This document shows positions 11,567 through 21,835 of a stretch of 64,000 nucleotides of DNA, piece after piece. Origin of the DNA: Platerodrilus igneus (lineage: Eukaryota > Arthropoda > Insecta > Coleoptera > Lycidae). Location of the stretch: NCBI GenBank assembly GCA_036346225.1, contig JARFIW010001255.1:750001-814000 (forward strand), written 5' to 3'. Below the pieces are notes generated by a model, which was not told where the DNA came from, ran no database searches, and saw nothing but the letters and a program-made list of their open reading frames with translations. Each line of letters opens with the position of its first letter. The stretch's first letter is position 1. The position numbers and the translations under genes are program-made.

Positions 11567-11767
11567 GTAATAGTTTGATGAAATATTTAATTTTACGTTG
11601 ACAGTAAATAACTATCGTAAATTTTGATTTGTATAACTTTAGCATGCTTACTTGTAGGGACACTAAAGATGGCTAACGTCGAAAGCGCTCTGTTGTAATT
11701 TTTTAAAGATATTTTAAATATTATAGTTTTACACGAGAATACTATGTTTTGGATTTTATTAGTATTC

Positions 11768-12330
11768 TATTTGTTATACTGCCCTGGTGCTTTTCTAATT
11801 TTTGGAGTGTATCGTTAAATTTTACTATAGTTGATTGAGTTAAGGAAATTTGGTTTCTAACAACAGTTTTTGTCATTCTGGTTGTTGATCAATTCTTGTA
11901 TTGCATTGCATATCGTTGAGCAGCTTGGTTGTCTAAATTACCTGTAATAGATTTTATAACATTACCTAATCCATTAATAATTCCTCTTTTCTGTATTGTA
12001 GTTTGGTCTACCGGTATTAATCGATTGAGTTTGTCGTCAGTGTTCTTTAGGATATTTTCCATTATACTTTTGTAATTAAGCATTTCTATCGCATAATCTT
12101 TTCCAACTCTGGCCGTGTTCATTGATTCTTTCAGTCTGTCATAATTGCCAATAATTATACAAAATTATTGTTTTACTTCAGTTAATTCAAATTTTTGTGC
12201 TAAACTCCAACAGTCTACCGTGTTCTGCATACTTCCCAATTTTACTGGTAGTATACCGGGGTTGTTTTTTATATATCTTCTATTACTATATCGTTGTCGT
12301 CTGTTCTACCTGGGTGGAGGTTGATGGTAA
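11768..12330 (-). pseudogene. env: env (F-type fusion glycoprotein) N-terminal part, degraded
   Basis: The minus-strand segment 12122-11889 contains a basic cleavage-like site (QKRG) followed by a glycine-rich hydrophobic fusion-peptide-like stretch (IINGLGNVIKSITGNLD). This is the arrangement of errantivirus Env and baculovirus F. Helical sequence continues in another frame to about 11768. Upstream, about 12130-12260 holds the mature N-terminal region, which matches the separate fragment at 29870-30275. It overlaps the end of pol, as usual in this group. Frameshifts and stops are present and the palindrome nest separates it from its C-terminal part. Confidence 0.7.
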
Positions 12331-13440
12331 GGATGATGGCTGTCTATCTGAAACTACAGGGTGCCTTAAATTCTTTAAATGTATGTATCTTATGGTTTTT
12401 CCGTTGTCTACTACTGCCACATTTCTATCCGAAATTTTTTGATTTTAAACGAACCTAAATTTCTGGGGGCCGTTATGTGTCGTTTACTTTTAAAGTTTCT
12501 TTCGTAAACCGTCTGTCCTACTGCAAATCTGTTTATATTGACGTTTTTATTGAGGGTTTTTGTAATACGTTCCTTATCGCTGTCTAATTTATTTTTGACG
12601 TTATTATAAGTGATTTTTAATCTTTCTTTGTGATCTTTGGCGTATTGTTGATATGCTTCTTTATTGTAATGTATATCATAAGGGTTGCGAAAGTCTGAAT
12701 GTTCTAATGGTAATTTGAGGGATGCAAAGTTAGTTGAAGTATGAATTGTATTGTTATAAGCAATTACAGCATATGACATAAAATTGATAATGGGTTCCTT
12801 CTTGTATGTTAATCTTAGAAGTCTGATCTGTTCTAATAGTGTTAAATGTAATCGTTCAATCAATGCGTTTGATTCCGGATTATTTTCCGTAATAAAATCA
12901 ATATTTATTTTATGAAGTTCTAGGGTATTTTGTATAGTCTCGTTTCTGAATTCACTTCCGTTATCTAAAGTTATTGATTCGGGTGTACCGTAAAATGTAA
13001 AGTACTGTAAAAATTCTTGAGTTACCTCAATACTATTTTTTGAAGTAATGGGTATCGCTTGTACTACTTTTGTGAATGCGTATACAATTGATAAAAGGCT
13101 CTGAGCTTATACTACCAAAGTGTCTGCACGTAATTGTTGAAAAGGTTTGTCGGGTGTTATAGTTAACATTAAGGGTGTTTTTGGTGGTGATCTGTCGTAT
13201 TTTGCTCTGTCACATAGTACGCATTGATTAATAAAATCTATAGTTAATTCCTTCATATCTTTAAAATAATATCTCCTTATGAGTTGTTTTAGGGTTTCGT
13301 TTATTCCACAATGGTTCGTTTTACTTTTGTGTTGGTTACGAATTACGTCGTTTATTTCCTCAAGTTCATCTAAAGTTATTAGTTTTCGTAAACATCTGAT
13401 AGTTTTGTAACAATTTTTTTTAAGACTGCAAATCCTCTAA
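12270..13440 (-). pseudogene. pol: Gypsy integrase (pol C-terminal part)
   Basis: Minus-strand reading with an HHCC zinc-binding module (an H/H pair near 13340-13310, then NQCVLCDRAKYDR near 13225). The DDE core follows: LRADTL near 13120, then LDNGSEFRNE and NPESNALIERLH near 12960-12850. A chromo/GPY-like C-terminal part runs from about 12863 to 12411 (AVGQTVYERNFKSKR). Pol continues after a frameshift to about 12280 (AVVDNGKTIRYIHLKNLRHP). The protein would insert element cDNA into the genome. An in-frame stop near 13105 and the 2.27-kb insertion just upstream disable it. Confidence 0.8.
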
Positions 13441-13444
13441 GATC

Positions 13445-15012
13445 ATTCATTTAATTTATACGCTATTTTGTCTATTTAACTAAACACTTAAATATTGTTA
13501 TGCAAATAAAAATTCAGATTGGAACCGTATAGCCCAATCACAATACAGAAATTATTCCATAGTGCTAGTCTGTTTGCTATCAACAAGCGTTGGCCGTTTG
13601 AATAGACTCTTCAATGTCAAGCGACGTTGAAATTACTTATACGCATAAGACAAACAGGTTAGTCTGGCAAGAGCATTCGATAAAGAAACACTATGCAGCG
13701 GTATTGTGTTCTCGCCAGCAATTTACGTGTGGCCATAGGCGTAGCCGCTTGGTTAAGTGCAACATGCACTTGAGTTACAGTGTTTTTTAATAATGGTAAG
13801 CACATTGAGTATTTGTTAAGTCAAATTAAATAATTGTGTTATTGCGCTCTAAAGGATAACGATATTTTTAAATAAAAATGCACTCTAAAGTATTATGATA
13901 ATTTGTTAAAGATCTGTTAATATGTTTAGTAATACCGTTTGCAAGATACGGTTCATATGTTTAATGTTGAATCTTAATTTAATAGCGTTTAAACGCTCTA
14001 TAGTCTTTTGGTATAAATTATCCAAGCCTGTTAATTTTGCTTTCGCTAAATTTATAAAACGTGCTCCAAGAATTTTCTAAGTATGACAGAGAACTTCTAA
14101 TAATAATTTTCTTAAAAGCTTGTTAATATTGATTTCAATTAATTTATAAAATTAACCTTAATGGTTAGAAAAAACCCGGACTTTGTAATGATTAAACTTT
14201 ATTATCGGTAATGCAATAATAATACTGGAGATTTAGCAAAGATAAGGTTCCCAATTTACAAGAACAAATAGCAAAATTGGATTCTCCGAATTACGGTTGA
14301 ATTGACTGTCTTAATAATAATTGGAACACCGTTAAAGACAAAGTATTTTGGATAGCCCGTTGGATGGTTGCTTTCGTTTCAATTTACGTGGAAGAGATAA
14401 ATTTTACGTTTGTATGAATGGTTCCAGGGAAATTCCAGTTTATTACACCATATAATGTGGACCGTGTATTGACGTCACTTGTTTGTCAAAACACCGTATA
14501 TCAGCACATCTGGTTTAGACGATGTAATAGTCTCTACGTAATTAAGAACATCGTTGTGCAAGGTAAGCTTTTTTATTACTTTCGCATGACGACCGCAGTT
14601 GGCCAATATTGACACAAGACAGGATATAGAAAACAACATTGTAACAACCTACAATTCTGGTTTTGCTTTGTAGTCATAATAACTTTTGATATTTAGAATT
14701 TATCACATTTCAAATTAAGGATTATACCTTATATTATTATGAATGAACTTGAACACCTTAATTTAGTCCTAGGTAAATATTTCATTTAAATGCAAAAATA
14801 CATAAAGTAGTTATGAAAACAAAAAATTATTAGACTTTTAAAATTCTAATAGACATTTGTAAACCAAATAACTGATCTGATATTTTGGGTATTTAATTTG
14901 GAAAGCCTTGTAAAGATGCTTAACACGTCATTGATATTTTGGTTGAGTCTTGGTGAATACTGTTATAATTTCCCCATTCTATAATTGTGTAAAAGGAACT
15001 AAACTGCCTTTT

Positions 15013-15062
<50 letters not shown>

Positions 15063-15710
15063 TGTACAAAATTTTATTACTAAAAACAGCAATATTTGAT
15101 TAAAGAACACTTATTTAATTCGTTTAAGTAATTGTTTTATTTTGAACAAGTGAATTCAAGAATAGGGTAATTAAATCAACAGGTAAAATTAAATACACTT
15201 TACTAATTTAATGTTTTTTTGCTCTTACTTGACTAAGGAGCACTAATATTACCTTCAAGAATTTTAATATCAAAATTGTGTTTATAATAGTGTTCAAATT
15301 ATTGATATTAATAGCTATTTGTTTCTTTATAGTATAAGGTAGCAAGAGTACATTTCTTGTGTCCTTCCTTGTTATATTAATAATATTTTTTTACAGCTCC
15401 TGCTTAGGCAGTAAATACGGTATATTTCTCTAAGGACTTCCAAGTCCGCCCTTAGGGCAAACCCGTGTTTAGAGAACTTATGGACTTGGTGGCGCCCCTT
15501 TTGCACCCCTATTTTAGTATTACTAGCGTCAGAAAGTAAATAATGTTTTGTCATAAGGACCACGACCAATCCTCATAAGCTCTACCCGTGTAATAAACCC
15601 CGAGCATAGTCAAGATAGTTGAGGTTTCACCTTTTAAAGGAGATTCCTTCGCATAAAAGATCTCAAGAAGACAATAATTATAATAATTTCAATTTTTTGT
15701 TATAATCTAT
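13445..15710. mobile_element. Unidentified 2.27-kb insertion in pol (GATC duplication)
   Basis: The pol reading breaks here and resumes in frame when 13445-15710 is removed. GATC occurs immediately on both sides (13441-13444, 15711-15714), consistent with a 4-bp target duplication. The ends (ATTCATTTAATTTATACG and TTGTTATAATCTAT) show no clear inverted or direct terminal repeat. It contains a (TA)n run (15014-15060) and short ORFs (14418-14612 plus, 15372-15569 minus) that I cannot assign. Class unknown. Confidence 0.55.
15014..15060. repeat. (TA)n microsatellite
   Basis: Pure AT dinucleotide run inside the unidentified insertion. Confidence 0.95.
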
Positions 15711-15719
15711 GATCCTGAG

Positions 15720-17805
15720 TTATTAAATAGTCAAATATATAATTCTGAAAATGTTTGGTACAAATGTTCTGTTGTGATATAAAAGTAAAAACGTTTTTTT
15801 TTCCGGAGTATATTCTTTTAAATTTTAATTATTTGCTCCTCATTATCATCTTTTGTTATTTGAATGTGATATATTTTCTTATTGTTGGTTTTTGTATACT
15901 TTGCCGGTTCAGGGTTAGTTAAAATTTCGGTAATTATAAATTGATTTGGTTTTGTATGTATCGCTTCGTTTAGAATTTTAATTACGGTTTTGATTCGTCG
16001 TTTTGAGTGAATGTATAGTTTTTATTTCTTCTAGGTCTTCTCTTATCTAGGTTTCGGCTACGTTACCTGCAACTGAAACTCTCTATGAAGTTGAGTTGTG
16101 TTCGGCTCAATGCGTCCGCATTATTGTTAAACATTCCCTTATTATATATGATCTCGTAGGCATACTCGTCTAATCTAATCCTCCATCTCTGTAATTTTGA
16201 ATTGGGTTCATTTAGTTTACATAACTATACTACTGGCCTGTGGTCTGTGTATATATAAAATTTTCTTCCATAAAGATATGGCGTAAAATATTTTGTTGCT
16301 CAAATTATGGCTAATAGTTCCTATTCAATTGTACTATATTTCTGTTCAGTTTCGTTTAATATTCGTGATGCGTACCTAATTGGTTTACCGCTACCTATTC
16401 TGCCTTGACTCAAAACTGCGCCTAAAACACCAATGGATGCGTCCGTTGTTAATATAAACGGCTTTCAAAAGTCAGGGTACTCCAACAAAGGGTGATTTGT
16501 AAGAATACATTTAATTTTCTTTACTGCTTTAATAAATTCCGGTGTGTGATCGACTTTATTACCTTTCTTTAAACAATTTGTTAGTGGTTTAGTTATTTGT
16601 GCATAACCTTTAATAAATTTTCTATAATATACACTGAGTTCAAAAAGCCTTTGATTTCTTTGTTCGTTTTTGGTAAAGAGTAGTTTAATACGGCATTTGT
16701 TTTATCTGGATTTGGCATAACACCTTGTGGCGTTATTATGTGACCTAAGAACGCTACTTCTTTTTGCAAGAATTTGCTCTTATCTAGTTGTAGTTTAAAG
16801 TGAGCTTTTCTTAAACGCTCAAAAACCTCCGTTAATCTCTGAATGTGTTCGTTGAGTGACGATGAATACACTATTATGTCGTCAAGATACTCAAGACATT
16901 TCTTGTTGTGTATTCCTCTCAAAATATTATCCATAGCCCTCTGAAAAGTGGCGGGTGCGTTCTCTAAACTAAACGGCATGCGTTTGTAAGTGTCCTCTGG
17001 GTGTACTAAAAGCTGTTTTCGTCATGTCTTTCTCGTCTATTTCCACTTGGTGGTATCCTGAGGCGAGGTCTAATGTCGAAAAATATTGGCATTTTCCTAA
17101 CTTGTCCAACATTTCTGTGATATTTGGTAATGGATACTTGTCATCTACAGTCTTCTCGTTGAATTTTTTATAATCGATAACTATTCGGTATTTGCGTTCG
17201 CCTGAGGCATCTAATTTCTTTGGTACAATTAGTACGGGGCTGCTACACGGTGAATTCGAATGTTGATTAATGTCTTGATTTAATAAATTTGCTACTGGTC
17301 TATCTGCTTCTTCTTGACTTTTTTGGAGTAGTCTATACGTTTTGGTTAAAATACGTTTTTCATATGTTAATTAAATGCTATGTTTGACCGTGTTGGTGAA
17401 AGTTAAAGGTATTCCTTTACAATGGAATATATCTCTGTATTCAAAACATAATTCTTTTATTGCTTTCTCTTCTTCGGTATTAATATTGTTATTAAAACGA
17501 ATGTTAATTAGATTTTCCTTTAACATTTTATCGTGATATGTGGGGTTGAAATTACTTTCAGAGTCCTCGACGATTTCCATTTCGCTAAAATTTACCTCTT
17601 CCACTTCTATTGGTGTCGTTAAAGATACTTCTATGGGGTAGTTGTTTGAGTTCAAAATTGTTGTAGTGGCGTAGTTGTTTTTTATATGTACTAACGCGGT
17701 GGGTGTTTCTACTCCTTCTTGAAATGACATGTGATTTATGATTTCCATATTACTGTTTGCATTTACCAAGACGTTTACTTGTTTTTTTGTCTTAGGTTCC
17801 ATGGT
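15720..17805 (-). pseudogene. pol: Gypsy pol: protease remnant, reverse transcriptase, RNase H
   Basis: Begins with the minus-strand reading at 17802 (MEPKTKKQVNVLVN...). Its first ~140 residues are the linker before RT, ending FEYRDIFHCKGIPL. RT palm follows: SSPVLIVPKK near 17230, STLDLASGYHQV near 17080, MPFSLENAPATFQRAMD near 16950 and the catalytic YLDDII near 16880-16863. Then LGHIITPQGV. RNase H motifs lie at 16450-16110 ([30 protein letters not shown]). Stops at RNase H positions and a frameshift around 17000 (PRGHLQTHAMPF) make it inactive. The protease active site is not visible. Confidence 0.85.
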
Positions 17806-18092
17806 GTATTTTTGATCGGTTTAAATGTTACTATTTTGAAATTTAAATGTTTATAAAAATTCTTTCTTTCAATTCTCACTTGCTAATATCAATATGCAAT
17901 TGAAAAGAAATGGCAAGGAAAATGAACTATAGGTACTCACAATAATTTGATTGTTTGTTCCATTAGCCTTCTTTCTGTGGTGGATTCGGTCGATTCTGTA
18001 CATCGTGCAATCGTTGTATTCTGTTCCAGTAAAGAATTAAAATTCACGGTTACTAGTTCTTCGATTTTGAAATTGCTAATGCTCTTCTGGAA
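17806..18092 (-). other. Leader and residual gag region of the errantivirus-like element
   Basis: Only ~290 bp between the primer binding site and the pol reading. Translation on the minus strand gives a short Ser/Thr/Glu-rich stretch and then stops. A full gag would need well over 1 kb, so gag is essentially deleted. Confidence 0.6.
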
Positions 18093-18110
18093 ACCGTTCC
18101 GACTGCGCCA
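18093..18110 (-). promoter_or_regulatory. Primer binding site (tRNA-Ser type)
   Basis: On the minus strand, immediately downstream of the LTR, the sequence reads TGGCGCAGTCGGAACGGT. TGGCGCAGTCGG is the start of the tRNA-Ser-complementary primer binding site used by many errantiviruses (297/17.6/ZAM group). Confidence 0.75.
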
Positions 18111-18364
18111 GATAAATTTTAGGTCCTTGAGAGCTTTTATTTAAAAGTTTTATTTCCAACAACACTTCTATCAAATTTATTCTTTATTGTATAATTACAA
18201 AAATTGATTTTTTTTTTACAACTTGAGCGTTTATGTTCATTAAACGAGATTTAATTGAAGTTGACAAACGTATTTTAAGTTGCTATATTAACAAATCATT
18301 AATTAAAAATTACAATGAGTAACTTGAACCACAACAATGTTAAAGTAATGAAGTTCGAAGACTA
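18111..18364 (-). repeat. 5' LTR of the errantivirus-like element
   Basis: Direct repeat partner of 7090-7342. Minus strand: starts AGTCTTCGAAC near 18363, carries an AATAAAG-type poly(A) signal near 18185, and ends one base before the TGG of the primer binding site. Confidence 0.8.
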
Positions 18365-19830
18365 AAGGAAAGTTAGATAGTCATTTCTCGTCAAAAGCAC
18401 ATAAAAGTGCATTGTCTGACTATTTGAATTTTTTACTGAAAGCAAAACATGTCGACGTTTTTTTGAATTTAAAAAAGAGAAAAATTATGGTAGAAGCGGA
18501 GAGAATGTTTATATTTAATAAATAAGTAATCGAAATTCGTTTAGATATCTCATATACTTTAGCTAAACAAAAGGTAGCCTTAAGAGATCTCGGGGATGAT
18601 GAAACTGGAAATTTTGAACAAATTGTCTATATCTGATGGCTAGACATAACTCAACGTTAAACAACTGGATCAATAATAAAAGTTATTGTCCTTATCATAC
18701 TTATTTAAGCAGTGGGTCACAAAATGAATTTATTACTTTAGTAGCCAATGATATTCGAAAAACCATAAAGCAAAAAATTGATAATAGTTTCTTTTATACT
18801 ATTATAGCTGACACCACTCCAAATAGTTTAGATATAAATATACTGTTATTGGTAATTTGTACAGCTAGAAATAATTTGCGACCTAAGAAACGAATAATTA
18901 GTTAGTATTAAAGGAGTTTTATATAAAACTGCATCTGGAATGGCTCCATCATTATAGATAATATAAATTCTACAGGTATTAATTCTACTAAAACAACTTT
19001 TTAGTCCTATGATTGTGCAGCTTCAATGTCTGGAGCTTTCAATGGCGTACAGAAATTGACAACAGATATTGTTGGTCACCACGTACCGTTTGTACCATAC
19101 CAGACACATAGTGTTAATTCTGCTGTAGAAAACACTATCAATTCTAACGAATTTTAGTTAATATGTTTGATGCTTTTGAAGAACTCTAGGTTTTTTACAA
19201 AAAGCAATAAGCGCTTTTCTCACCTAAAAAGTAGTTTGCAGGCAGTCGAAAATTTTTTGCAAATTAAAAATCTTTCTCAAACATGAAGAATTGATGACAA
19301 CCCAGAAAATCTTGTTAATTTGAATTTGAAAGGATTCTATCGCTGAAAGTTCATTAAAGTTTTGGACAATTTAATCGATCTTTTATCAGATTATATTAAC
19401 ACTTGTATTAAGAACATAAACCAATTTTTTAGATGTTCAAATTATCCTTACAGAAAGATAACTGCTGCTTAAAAAATCTAAAAGAAATATTGGAAATGTT
19501 TCCCAGTTCTAAAGATAAGCCAAGTGTTCATGCATTACAAACCTCAATTAAAATTTTATTTGTTGCCTGCAGTAAATACGCTACTTCGAGCAACGCTATC
19601 GACAAATGAAGAAACATTAATTTTATCAAGTCAGCAAAAGAGATAGTCCAACTTGCAATCACTGCTGGTTACACCACTACATCTAATGAAAGAAAATTTA
19701 ATACCCTATAATTTATAAAAAATAAAATTAGGTCAAATATGGGTGAAGATCGTTTGTGCAACTTGATGATTATCAAGTCTATAGAGATATCACCGAAATA
19801 TTCTCATTATAAACAATAGCCGAATTTTGG
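18365..19830 (+). pseudogene. hAT transposase (ZMYM1/DUF4371 type) copy 1, C-terminal part
   Basis: Continues the reading lost at 7089: KLDSHFSSKAHKSA (zinc-finger end), then DUF4371 with SGSQNEFITLVANDIRKTI and FYTIIADTTPNS near 18700-18820. Mid-domain scraps follow, such as a CAASMSGAFNGVQ-like reading near 19015-19050. The C-terminal dimerisation region (TTSNERKFNTL, IRSNMGEDRLCNL) lies at 19660-19770. In-frame stops occur throughout (near 18640, 18903 and others). An intact relative would be a cut-and-paste transposase or a domesticated ZMYM1-like protein. Confidence 0.7.
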
Positions 19831-20309
19831 ACCAGGCCGAAAAATACACGAATTAAATTTAAGTAATCAATTATTAATTGTACACCTATAATATTTTCTA
19901 AATAGAATTCTGACAACAAAAGTTATTGAATGAATTTTGTTCTTTTTTATAAACAGTAACTCTAATGCAGTTGGATATTTGACTTCGGAGTTGGTTAATC
20001 AAAACTAATTCCCCCACCAAAAAAAATTCTTCGATTCGTCCTGGTTACGTTTATTAATATTAATTTTCATAAATGATTAACGTTTATATTTAAATACATT
20101 GGTCGTGGCTTAAACGTCTGCTTTTACTAGCTAACTTCTAACGACTGCCTCTTGAAAACCTTTTGCCGTAAACTCTTTCTACCCACACTTGTCTGCATGT
20201 ACATCCTAAGTCAGCGCACCTTATTCTAAATACTTAAACAGTGAAGAATTTACTAATGTACATCTGTAATTTGAAATTCTTTATTTTTTATTGTATTAAT
20301 CTTAACAAC

Positions 20310-20884
20310 CGTGCTGAATAGTCCCGCACCTTGCCGAAGTTCTAGATTACTAGAACAGGTGGAATGGCTTGCGTGTTCTAATGAGCTAAAGAGCCAAACT
20401 ACAGGTTCTACCAACTTTGTGGGGTCGTTAGTGAGTTACCAGACTAAGATGTGTCCCCGAAAGAGGGCAGCGGGTTTTTCGTTACTTATACTGGCAGAGA
20501 CCATAGGGATCGGTATGGTAGTCTAAAACACATTACCGCGATGTGGAAAGCAACAGGAAATCTCCACATTACCTCCCAAGTACACAGCGTGCTTAAATTG
20601 TAATCAACGTGATGACATTCTCTGAGGTAAAGGACTCCGGAGTAAAAATAGTCCCCCATTCGGATCTCCGGTAGTTGACTACTACTGAGGATGAGATCGG
20701 AAAGTGAAGAATAAGAGTTGGGAACATTGTGCGAGTCGGAGCGTAGAATGTTAAAAGTATGAAGAAAGTAGGTAGGCTAAAGAACCTGAAAATTAAAATG
20801 CTTAGGTTAGCACTAGACATAGTAGAAATCAGCGGAGTTCGGTGGCTAGTAGCGGGGGATTTTTGGAGTGGAGACTTCAGGGTC
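20310..20884 (+). mobile_element. Truncated RTE 5' end (duplicate of copy 2)
   Basis: Matches the 5' end of RTE copy 2 (21537 onward). It includes the 5' UTR (ATGAGCTAAAGAGC..., CACATTACCTCCCAAGTACACAGCG) and the start of the endonuclease reading near 20750-20880 (KSMKKVGRLKNL, EISGVRWLVAGDFW). It is cut off by the tandem-duplication junction at 20884. The preceding AATCTTAACAAC (20298-20309) is the diverged equivalent of the copy 2 target site. Confidence 0.8.
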
Positions 20885-21080
20885 ACTGCTGGTGACACTT
20901 CTAAATTTAATGAAAGAAAATTTAAAACTTTAAAATTAATAAAGCATAAAATTAGGCCGAATACGGCGAGGATCGTTTGTGCAACTTATTATGAAGTCCG
21001 AAAAAGACAACACCGAAATAATCTCACAATATACAATAGCCTAATTTTGCTCCAGACCGAAAAACAGACGAATTAAATTT
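20885..21080 (+). pseudogene. Duplicated hAT C-terminal fragment
   Basis: Second copy of the hAT dimerisation end (FNERKFKTLKLIKHKIRPN...), corresponding to 19661-19830. It exists only because of the tandem duplication and has no upstream coding sequence. Confidence 0.75.
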
Positions 21081-21835
21081 ACGTAATCAAATATTAATTG
21101 TACGACCTATTATATTTTTTAAATAAAATTCTAAAAACAAAAGTTATTGAATAAATTTTGTTCTTTTTTTATATACTGTAACTCTAATGCAGTTGGAAAT
21201 TTGACTGCGGAGTTGATTAATCAAAACTAATTTCCCAACCAAAAAAAAGTTCTTCGGTTCGTTCCTGGTTACGTTTATTATTGTTAATTTTCATAAATGA
21301 TTAACGTTCATATTTAAATACATTGGTTGTGGCTTAAACGTTTATCTTTACTCGCTAACTACTAACGACTGTCTACTCTTGAAGACCTTCTGCCTTGAAC
21401 TCTTTCTACCCACTCTTGTCTGTATGACCACCTTAAGGCGGCGGACCTTATTCTAAATACTTAAACAGTGAAGAATTTACTAATGTACATCTGTAATTTG
21501 TAATTCTTTATTTTTTATTGTATTAACCTCAACAACCGTTCCGAATGGACCTGCACTTTGCCGAAGTTCCAGATTACTAGAACAGGTGTAATGGCTTGCG
21601 TGTTCTAATGAGCTAAAGAGCAAAACTACAGGTCCAACCATTGTCGTAGGGTCGTTAGTGAGGAACCAGACTAAGACAGGTCCCTGAAAGAGAGCAGCGG
21701 CTCTTTCTTTACTTAGATTGACAGAGACTATAGGAGTCGGTATGGCAGTCTAAAATAGACTACCGCAATGTGGAAGGCAACGGGAGACCACCACATTACC
21801 TCCCAAGTACACAGCGTACTTAAATTGTATTAAAC

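Larger units (their letters stand above)
8876..11760. mobile_element. Outer inverted-repeat element (~185-bp TIRs) inserted in env
   Basis: 8876-9070 and 11565-11760 are inverted repeats of each other: AATAAAATTC at the left end against GGATTTTATT at the right, then TATTCTCGTGTAAAA, GTAAGCATGCTAAAGTT and more. They enclose two further palindromic elements embedded in (TA)n. The env reading stops at each outer edge, which supports a single insertion event. No obvious target duplication is visible. Superfamily unknown; no transposase is present, so it is non-autonomous. Confidence 0.7.
7090..18364 (-). mobile_element. Errantivirus-like Ty3/Gypsy element with env, multiply interrupted
   Basis: About 11.3 kb between two direct repeats read as LTRs (7090-7342 and 18111-18364). 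Reading leftwards on the minus strand the order is 5' LTR, tRNA-Ser-type primer binding site, short leader, pol (RT, RNase H, integrase), env, 3' LTR. Gag and most of the protease are missing: only ~290 bp separate the primer binding site from the pol reading. Two later insertions inflate it (8876-11760 in env, 13445-15710 in pol), leaving roughly 6.1 kb of own sequence. It interrupts hAT copy 1. I could not identify a clean target duplication or polypurine tract. Confidence 0.8.

Noticed and set aside
15372..15569. Minus-strand ORF with a moderately GC-rich middle
   Set aside because: No recognisable motif or neighbours; inside an unidentified insertion. Left unannotated as a gene.
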